From the NCBI GenBank assembly GCA_023375785.1, contig SZWC01000564.1, positions 174,015 to 211,742 on the forward strand: a stretch of 37,728 nt of DNA, in the 5' to 3' direction. The position numbers and the translations under genes were made by a program. This stretch comes from Penium margaritaceum. Its lineage: Eukaryota; Streptophyta; Zygnematophyceae; Desmidiales; Peniaceae. Under the pieces are notes generated by a model. That model was not told the origin of the DNA and did not search any database. It was given only the letters and a program-made list of their open reading frames with translations. Shown here one piece after another: positions 30,391 to 37,728 of this stretch (position 1 is its first letter; every line of letters begins with the position of its first letter).

Positions 30391-30428
30391 TTTCATTTTC
30401 AACATAAATTTGTATGTTGAAAATGAAA
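30391..30428. repeat. Perfect 16-bp AT-rich inverted repeat
   Basis: TTTCATTTTCAACATA (30391-30406) and its exact reverse complement (30413-30428) surround the 6-base spacer AATTTG. It has no flanking duplication or gene context. Confidence 0.88.
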
Positions 30429-30454
30429 CAATGAAGCATAAAATGATCGATCCC

Positions 30455-30650
30455 TAATTCCCTCCTCCCCTCTCCTCTCTTTGTGGACCCCCCGCCTCCC
30501 TCCTCCTCCTCCTCCACCTCCTCCCACCCTCCCCCACCCCTCCTCCCCCTTCCTCCTCCTTTCTCCTAATCCTCCTCCCTCCCTCCCTCCTCCTCTCCTC
30601 CACTCCGTGGGCCCCCCTCCCCCTACTCCTCCGCCTCCTCCTCCTCATCC
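30455..30650. repeat. Pyrimidine (CCT)n-rich tract
   Basis: About 200 bp almost entirely C and T on the + strand (CTCCTCCTCC, CCCTCCCC), giving Arg/Gly/Glu-rich shadow ORFs on the other strand. It is prone to triplex formation. Confidence 0.9.
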
Positions 30651-31553
30651 TCTCTAATAATTGTGTGGACCACCTTGTCCCCTCTTGTCTGCACTCAAAC
30701 CGCCTGCTGCAATGTGACCAGAATGACTTTCATCTCATATTCCCCCTGTGCTCATCATCCACCGCAACACCAACCACCAAGTTGCCTCACCCACAAAAAT
30801 TGGCAGCACCCCTTTACCAGGCTTGGCCAGCGCAATGAGCTTGCTCACTACAAGGAATCGCCAGGCCGTAGCATGTAGCCGGCCATGGAAGATTGACTCG
30901 AGAAACCACACCAGCAGTGAGGCCAGCCAATCCTCCCCCACCACCACCACCACCTACCTTAAATGGTCTAGAGTCAGATTGGAGGGACCCATTGCTTACC
31001 AACTGCTATTTTCCAAAAACGCATGATACACCCCATGCATGTCCGGAGATACTAGTGGCGCCTATAGCGCCCTCTATGACAACTATGTCGATATTAGTTG
31101 TTCAGCCGTTGGGCCTTTTACCTGCAATATGCTAACAACTCAGGGCTAGGCAATACCAGTTCGGAGCCATCCAAAGCTTTATAGTCCGCAAACGTATTCC
31201 CTTAATGAATCTTGGTCACCACCCATTGCAACAGCTACTCCCTTGCCTCAACTTGGTGTTGCAAGCGCCATGGCAAGTACGGGTGCCTTACTGGGCATGT
31301 GCAAGCCACCGTCTCCTGCCACAACTCCTTCCACTCCCTCCTTTCATCTGCCCTCCCTCGGCTATCACTCCCTCCTTGCAGCCCTCCCGCTCTTGTTGCT
31401 GGTCCTTGCATCCCTCAAATTGGCTCTATCTCTCCCAGTGCATGTCCTCATATCCCTTGTATCTTTCCCACCATGTGTACCCATACCTTGATCTTTGCTG
31501 CTCTCGGTATAAAACATAACAACCCTTGCATCTCTCCTAATGGAGGGTTTGAC
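30651..31553. other. Interval with no recognised gene
   Basis: It includes a Pro-rich (CCACCA)n patch near 30935-30955. The ORF at 31212-31679 (155 residues) is mostly unremarkable and gains its acidic tail only from the purine repeat that follows. No domain is recognised. Confidence 0.5.
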
Positions 31554-31710
31554 AAGGATGAGGAGAAGGAGGAGGAGGATGAGGAGGAGGAGGATGAGGA
31601 GGAGGAGGAGGAGGAGGAGGATGAGGAGGAGGAGGATGAGGAGGAGGAGGAGGAGGAGGAGGAGGAGGAGGAGGAGTAAGAGGAGGAGAAGGAGAAGGAG
31701 GGAAAGAGGA
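31554..31710. repeat. Purine (GAG/GAT)n microsatellite
   Basis: GAGGAG blocks with interspersed GAT triplets, about 155 bp. One frame encodes poly-Glu/Asp, another poly-Arg, and the complement poly-Leu. Confidence 0.95.
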
Positions 31711-31756
31711 CTAAAAGATGCTACTTGTATTTTTTTGGGCTTGTATAATCGGAGTA

Positions 31757-31850
31757 ATGGATAATCAATTAGCCGTCCTAAAGGCCATGGAGATCCATGA
31801 TAACTTCCACGTAAATCTACTTGCACCATATACTTTCCATGTCTTTGAAG
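31757..31850 (+). pseudogene. Scrap of gypsy integrase C-terminus
   Basis: NQLAVLKAMEIHDNFHVNLLAPY matches the same block as Gypsy-3 (KTMKIYDTFNVNLHLPY). It is too short to assign a family, lies on the opposite strand to Gypsy-3, and has no other gypsy domain nearby. Confidence 0.6.
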
Positions 31851-32892
31851 TGATGGCTTTTTTGCTGTTGTCATCAAGGTTCCGATTTTTTTCATCCAAT
31901 CATATTTGGATGACAGTGACATGTAGTTGTTAGCACCACTCAACTAGTAAAAGAAAGAAAGGGATTTATCTTTCTGCATGTGGGATCAGGGTGGAATGTA
32001 ATGGACGTGAATCAGTAATCATACATACCAGACAAGTAGCTGGAGGTATATGTCCTTGTCTCCGTTGGTTACCTTCACAATTGTACTCCATGAATTTGAC
32101 ATGGTGGACTTCGTTGTTGGTAGTTGCCAGCCTGTCATAAATCCCAAATTATTTGCTTTGAAATGTGAATCTTTGTGGGAATTTTAAGTATTTACATGTA
32201 CTCACTTCAATCACTTCACTCACTTCACAATGAACAGCCTTGTGTAGGCGTAAGATTGCTGATCTCCCCTAGTTTTCTACTCTGCATGAACAAGCACGTC
32301 CAGAGCTCAATGAGCAATGTCTTGTTCCCCAAACCCCTCCACCCAATTCCTAGTTTACGATGAGGAATTTGGAAATGAGGTGTGTGCTCAAGTGCTCCTC
32401 ATTTCACAGAGCAAGCAAGAGAAACCCTCGGGCTTTCTCGTCCCATTTGTGATGCTGGAGAACATGGTCTTATTTCTCGTTTTCCTGTCCTATTCAACTA
32501 ACAATTACTATGCCCTGTTTCCATTGTCTTCCCATGTGTTTTGTTTTATCCTTGGGCGATAAGGCATCGGGAAGGGCATAAAAGTGGGAGAAGAAGGAAC
32601 CCATGTTTCCTCGTGGAATGGAGTTCTAGAAAATGGAGGAGGCCCGGGCAAATGTGGACGACTACACAACTATGAACTGCATGATGGTCTAGTGTTTTTG
32701 TGAGTGAGAAGATGCATTTCACCGCTCGCGGTGGACGGTTCAAGGGCAAGGGTTGTTCATGGCTGCAACGTGCACACGTTACCTCCCGTAGAGATTCCGT
32801 GACTGCCTTAGAGTTTGTTGATGATCACAAGCGCACAGCGGGTGTTGGCTGCAGGGATTCTGTTAAGACAGTGAAGTGGATACCAAGGCAAA
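31851..32892. other. Interval with no recognised gene
   Basis: Mixed sequence. ORFs at 32317-32562 (81 residues) and 32700-32900 (66 residues) show no known motif. The latter is Arg/Lys-rich and runs into the start of the probable LTR. Confidence 0.45.
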
Positions 32893-33338
32893 CTGTGTAG
32901 TGTACGAGCCATTTTTAGGACTGAAAATGGCATTTAATTATGATTCCCGGGTTTCGGGGGCTCGGGGCTGATGTCTTGACAAGTCACGGTCCGAAAACAA
33001 GTATCGGCCTAGAGTCTAGTTCGACTCTATTCCGGATTCGTTCCATAGGCCGGATTTAAGGCAAAAGGAGTGTTGTGATGAAATATCCATCGCATCAATC
33101 CTCTTCCCCTCTATTTAGCCGCTGGGGTCCAGTTCCCACATAGATGTGCCACGTGGAAAAATATGATTTTAGGTTGCATGTATACAAAATTCTCTATGAC
33201 GTCTATGTCCATTTGGACGCGATTCGTCTCAGCCAAAATGGCTGAGGCGACCATTTGCCCACTCTCCTGAGACGACTATTCTGAGAGCCTAAGTTTTGGG
33301 TTCCACACTTCGTCGGAAAACAGCCCACGGCTGTTACA
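32893..33338 (+). repeat. Probable LTR of a fourth element (right end firm, left end uncertain)
   Basis: Sequence ending CTGTTACA sits one base before a Met-tRNA primer site, exactly as at other LTR ends here. The left limit is a guess at TGTGTAGTG. The inner segment has CCCGGGTTTCGGGGGCTCGGGG and CGTCTCAGCC...GGCTGAGGCG inverted pieces. No second LTR was found downstream within the window. Confidence 0.45.
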
Positions 33339-33339
33339 T

Positions 33340-33354
33340 TGGAATCAAAGCCAG
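33340..33354 (+). other. Primer-binding site (initiator Met-tRNA 3' end)
   Basis: TGGAATCAAAGCCAG matches the complement of the plant initiator Met-tRNA 3' end at 13 of 15 positions. It follows an LTR-like CA end. Confidence 0.65.
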
Positions 33355-33699
33355 AGCTTCCACGAAAACATATGTGGGTATCGGTAACACTCAGGCGTCG
33401 GATATTGACATCACCGGATGATGCCAGGCGACGACCCAGTTTTACAAGAAAAGGATGAATGTTTGGACTGGTCGTCCAAACACCGTCCGATTGGTGGAGA
33501 GAGCACCACGAAGAGGCGAGAAAAAGCCGACGAGCCGATAGCTCGAGTGAAGAAAAAAATATTGATGGAAGAGGCGGGTGGAGTCACCAAACGCTGCCCG
33601 ACCGGCGACATTGGAGCTCCGACGGAGCTCCTCGGAGAGCTCGTCGGCGAGCCGAGAGCCAGGCCGAGACGGGAGGGGAGGGGAGTGTCTCTCCCCTAC
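33355..33699. other. Leader after the fourth primer site
   Basis: An ORF from 33418 (MMPGDD start, 124 residues) runs through charged sequence into the minisatellite. No gag or other domain is recognised. A truncated or non-autonomous element is possible. Confidence 0.4.
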
Positions 33700-34465
33700 C
33701 CACCCCACCTCCTTGTCAGGGTACCGATGTGGAGGAGAGGGGCGAACCTCCTGCTCCTCTCCCCCTCCCATCCTTGGCGCCGACAGCACTGAGGAGGGGG
33801 GGGGGGAGGGGCCAGCCCCCCCCTCTCCCCGTCGTTCATTCATGGCGCCGAACGTGCCAAAGGGGAGGAGAGGGACAGCCCCCCCTGCTCCTTCTCATCT
33901 AAGGGCGGGACAACGCCGAGGGGGAGGGGTGGGACGACTCCCCCACTTTCTCCCTCTCCCATGGCGCCGATGGCACCGAGGGGGAGGAGACAGGCAAGCC
34001 CCCCCTCTCCCCTCACCCATTGCACTGACAGCGCCAAGGGGGAGGAGTGGGACGCACCCCCTCTTCCCTATCCCCGTCGTCCATGGCGCCGATGCTGTCA
34101 ACGGGGAGGAGGGGGGAGAATCCTCACTCCCTCTCCCACTCGGCCATGGCACCAATGGTGTGTAGACGCCAATGGGGAGGAGAGTGGGTGATCCCCCTCC
34201 CCCAAATGACACGGGCTGGCTGTCCAAGGGGGAGGAGAGGGGGCGATCTCCCCTCTCTCCCCTCAGGAAGACGGAGGAGAGGAGACGATCTTCCCTCTCT
34301 CCCCCACCTTCCCCCCTCACGTGGACTAACAGCCAAATGGGGGAGACGGGAGGCGTTCCTATCTTCATCCCCCCTCGTGAGGAGGCTGACAGCCCAAGGG
34401 GGAGGCAACAGGGCAAACTCCCCCTTCCTCCCCTCACATGGGCCCACGGCCCAAGAAGGAAGGAA
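33700..34465. repeat. ~60-bp GC-rich minisatellite, about 12-13 degenerate units
   Basis: Units repeat a core like GGCGCCGAYRGCRCCRAGGGGGAGGAG followed by a C-rich half ending CCTCTCCC. Core starts lie near 33776, 33843, 33902, 33963, 34019, 34085, 34146, 34212, 34264, 34322, 34379 and 34439, a spacing of 52-67 bp. Each unit pairs a G-run with a C-run on one strand. Long ORFs through it on both strands (up to 234 residues) are by-products. Confidence 0.88.
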
Positions 34466-35690
34466 GGAAGGAAGTTTCTTCCCTCCTCCACTCTCCGGTG
34501 GCGGGATGGTCCCGCAGTCAATGTTTACAGGGACTAGAACAGAACTGACACCCTCACAATGTGCAAAATTAGCGCAGTCGGTGGTCTACAGTTTGCGAAG
34601 CCCGGTGTCATTGGATCGAAGCTTGGGGTTGACCACTTTTCCCTTTTGTCTCCAGAATATTATCTGTTTTTTAACCCGGCTGGTTCAACACAAACAGGAG
34701 GGAAAGTCATCTGTTTGGTATCCATTTTGGTCACTGTACAAACCAGTTTAAAGCTCAAACTGAGCTCCAAAATTTTAAAATTTCTAAGTGCCACTAGCAC
34801 TAGAGGCGAGGAAAATTTCCTCGGTTAGACCCGAGTTTTGGCCTTGTTGGCCGTGGGTTCATCGCTGTAAAAACCGGCATGGATCTCATTCTAAACTCCT
34901 AAATATATTGAGAATTTATCAATCATTATTCTTCAATATCTTCTTGTTCATGGAAAAGGGGAAGATTGACAGTTTTTCTAACACACAACCTGGTGATGCT
35001 TGTACAATTCCAAGCATCAAACATAAAAGGTACTTGACGTGCCCGAATTTTGTTCTTTTTTCATGAATCCTCAAGTTGAGGAAGTCTACGTAAACCATTT
35101 TCAAAAATATTTGAAACGGTGAAATTTTTTGTGGTCAAACCCGGGTGTGTGTGGTTAAGCTGACTATGGTTTTTGCTGCAAAATTTTTTTTTAAAAAAAA
35201 AGGCTCGGGTTGAGCTCTTCCAAAAATTAGCACTTGTGATTTTCTTTTTTTTCTTTTCTTTCCTGATCCAAAGCACATAAAGGAGGAAAACCGACAGTTT
35301 TCCATGTCTTGGACGGAACTCACTTGGAAACGTTTCAATGTGAGAAATGGAGCACCGATTGTGCCTAGATTTTCATGGATTAACCTCAAAGTTTGGGATC
35401 ATTCGTGAGAAACCCCAGAAGGGTGACTGTTAAAAGCCATGACATGGCTCAATGCGGGTTGTACGTGTGCTAAACAGTTTTTTTATGCAAAAGGACAACT
35501 ACAGCGTGCACCAGGTTGTAAAACCACAATGCTGATATCCATTGAGATGAATCCTCAATGCAATTTCGAAGAAATAATGAACGTGTTGCAACCACTCAAC
35601 AACTCTCCTACTCGCCACAACAATGTGAAATGTACAGAAAGCACAAAACGCGTGTCTTTGCATGGTTACATGGGCGACAACAACATCATG
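34466..35690. other. Interval with no recognised gene
   Basis: It starts with an AAGG/GGAA run, then AT-rich sequence with a T9/A9 tract at about 35187-35204 and a T-rich tract near 35240-35262. There is no credible coding region. Confidence 0.5.
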
Positions 35691-35697
35691 GACGTAA

Positions 35698-36250
35698 GTG
35701 CTGATTGCACTACGGTCAACAGCACAACTACTGGTTGCAATACGTTTTGTCGGTGTCGAACACACCACTGAAAAATTCCCAGCTGCACGTCAATATCGGA
35801 TGTCAAATAAATCCTTGATGCTAGTGCCAAACGCACTGCTCATGGTCTACAGAGATATGACCAAAATAAATGTCGTTTGAGTATCCACATGGGTGTCAAT
35901 TACACCAAGGATGCTCGGTATTTTATTTGTGAGCGGATATTGACAGAACAAAAATGTGAGTGCCGATCGCACTCAACACACACACACAGTGGCGGAAACT
36001 CCCGCACGAGGGTCGAGCGCCTAGAATTGACAAGTTCCGGTTGCACTAAAATCATGACCAACAGGGAAGATGCAATTGTAGCATTCACGCGAGTGCCGAA
36101 CACACAATCATCATGAGCATTGAATGTGTGGCCGACGAGTGTGTCTGTAATATCGTGCATGTATGCCAAATGCACCGTTGTCATAAACGCTGATGGCACA
36201 ACTGACAAAAGCTACAGGTTGTAAATTTTTCATGGGCACCGAGTGCACCA
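35698..36250. repeat. Degenerate ~67-bp array with a palindromic GTGC...GCAC core
   Basis: A 15-base core recurs: AGTGCTGATTGCACT (35698), GGTGTCGAACACACC (35750), AGTGCCAAACGCACT (35822), GGTGTCAATTACACC (35889), AGTGCCGATCGCACT (35957), then weaker versions near 36033, 36091, 36164 and 36238. Spacing is 52-76 bp. The sequence between cores is poorly conserved. Arms of 5 bases pair around a 5-base centre. Confidence 0.7.
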
Positions 36251-37696
36251 CTGATACAAGTACATCCAGAGATGGAACGTGCTACAAAACCCCAATCGGA
36301 TGAGCACCAGTTCCAAGACATGAACGAGTTGCATGAGCGCCGGAGGTGCCAGAGACAACCCACTTTTCAATGGATCATGGTATGTCATTCACACCACTGT
36401 GCTTCAGCCACGTGAAATTGGGTACACGGCATGCGTGGAAAACATGCATGGACAAAAAATCGTATAAACTAACTTTTGGTGCGTTGATCACGAAATTCAG
36501 TTATGGATAAGTTAGACGGACGAATGATGACAATGGTTTTGTGACATTTGAACAAGCTGACGATATCAACTGATGTTTTAGATAAAAATAGTGACCAACA
36601 TGACGCCAGACACATGACGTGTGCTACAACAGTCGCAAGTCCCATTGCGCTACAATATCCAAAGGCAAATATGATCATTTCATGACTTAGTCCGTTTCAT
36701 GACTATGTCATGAGATGTTAAACAGATCTGGTGTGTTAGCACGCCAACTTCAATCCTCAAGGATTGATATCGCACTGTCTGTACACAGTGTGTGCAAGAT
36801 GCATCAGTGCTTTTCGAAGGTTCTATGCATCATTAGTCATGGCCGATACAGAGATCGGTCCATGATTGAACGTGTCAAGGATGACATCCCTGTATCGATA
36901 CTCAATGGCAAAACCATTGACATCGTATCAGTCGATGAGTGATGGATACAAATTGTACAACCCGACTGGTACGCACAGTAAAAAGGTATATGAGTGTACT
37001 CACAACGCTGTTTAGAGGACAAGGATTATTTTCACTGGGGTTGTAAATGTGCCACAGAGGAGCAGAGACTCTTTGATGGATCCTCAACGGTTTGAGACAC
37101 TGTAGTGCAGTGGTCAAAGATCACAAGAGTCAATATTGGCGTATGACAAGATTGACCAAATGTTGAAAATGAACAATTTTGAAGGCGACACCTTCAGTTG
37201 ATCATCACTCAGCGAGTGAACATGTCATGGACATTGATAGAAAAACGTACGTGAACCGATGTCGATGACATAAATTCATCCACAATAGAAGATATTGAAG
37301 CAACACAGATTGATGCAACTTGGCAAACACAATCCATTGACGGGCTCTCGAATGGAACCCTTGGATGCGAGTACATAGTTATAGGAACTAGTTGTTCCAG
37401 GATCACCAGATGTGATTCGGAAGTGTTCGATCATAATCACATGGAATTGACACCTGAAAGGTGTTCTTCTAACTTGTACCGCAATGATTGTGATCATGTT
37501 ACACCCGTTTGGTGAATAACATACAACGAACACTTTGTTCATGGATAGAATCTATGATCATTGAGATCGGATATCTCAGCTAGCCTCGTTCAAAAGTAGT
37601 GTGCTTTTGACAGGGACGTGAGCGGCAGCCTACAGTACCCATTTTAGAAAGAAATGAGTAGATGACGGTTGAAACGAAGTTCGTCTAGGTCGGAGC

Positions 37697-37698
<2 letters not shown>
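36251..37698. other. Interval with no recognised gene
   Basis: Weak GTGC/GCAC-like motifs continue to about 36650. The ORF 36715-36942 (75 residues) and its continuation have no recognisable domain and meet many stops. The origin is unclear. Confidence 0.45.

Positions 37699-37728
<30 letters not shown>
37699..37728. repeat. (TG)n microsatellite at the window end
   Basis: Pure TG repeat running to the last base; true length unknown. Confidence 0.97.

Noticed and set aside
31212-31679. 155-residue protein with an acidic Glu/Asp tail
   Set aside because: The tail is the GAG/GAT microsatellite. The rest has no domain, and other frames are equally open.
33418-33435. MPGDD start shared with Copia-out gag (4215), suggesting a related gag after the fourth primer site
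   Set aside because: Similarity stops after five residues. The following sequence has no gag resemblance.
33895-34751. Long ORFs of 208 and 234 residues on opposite strands
   Set aside because: They run through the 60-bp minisatellite, are low-complexity Pro/Arg/Gly-rich, and are open only because the repeat lacks stops.
35698-36250. CRISPR array
   Set aside because: Repeats are 15-base degenerate palindromes of uneven spacing in eukaryote-like DNA with no cas genes.

Overview
The window looks like repeat-dense nuclear DNA of a eukaryote, probably of the green (plant or streptophyte-alga) lineage. The evidence is Ty1/copia and Ty3/gypsy LTR retrotransposons with primer sites matching the plant initiator Met-tRNA, chromodomain-bearing gypsy integrases, many microsatellites, and no host gene that I can recognise. 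The species cannot be named from this sequence. No complete element survives: every pol region carries stops, frameshifts or deletions. Both ends of the window are dinucleotide microsatellites, so this may be a whole contig broken at simple repeats.

Layout. (1) 1-594: microsatellite and unannotated flank with one GC-rich hairpin. (2) 595-19360: a three-layer nest. A chromodomain gypsy element (here Gypsy-1, + strand) has 5-bp target duplications GTCCA at 590-594 and 19361-19365. About 20 bp past its primer site it is split by a copia element (Copia-out, + strand, 1738-14191; imperfect duplication GGACA/GGACT). Copia-out is itself split inside its reverse-transcriptase tail by a second copia (Copia-in, - strand, 6417-12775; perfect duplication GTCCA). 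By eye, LTR-pair identity rises inward: about 79% in the alignable parts of Gypsy-1, about 88% for Copia-out, about 90% for Copia-in. This agrees with the nesting order. (3) 19565-26157: a composite of two pieces of a relative of Gypsy-1 joined in opposite orientation near 24900, each ending in its own outward 3' LTR. A GC-rich 0.8-kb segment interrupts its RT. (4) 26296-28930: a decayed gypsy of another family on the - strand, whose integrase tail and chromodomain lie in a 530-bp tandem duplication. (5) 28931-32892: mostly AT-rich or low-complexity sequence with a purine and a pyrimidine tract and a small gypsy scrap. (6) 32893-34520: a probable LTR end with a Met-tRNA primer site, followed by a ~60-bp GC-rich minisatellite. 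(7) 34521-37728: unannotated sequence with a degenerate ~67-bp array built on a GTGC...GCAC palindromic core.

How the parts work: within each retroelement the gag, protease, integrase, RT/RNase H and LTR/PBS/PPT signals would once have acted together in copy-and-paste replication. None looks capable of it now. The most unusual points are the palindromic junction at an internal deletion of Copia-out, the anticodon-half tRNA primer site of Copia-in beside tRNA-3'-end primer sites in its neighbours, the shared GTCC/GGAC target core of three nested insertions, the inverted two-3'-end gypsy composite, and the two undescribed tandem arrays on the right.
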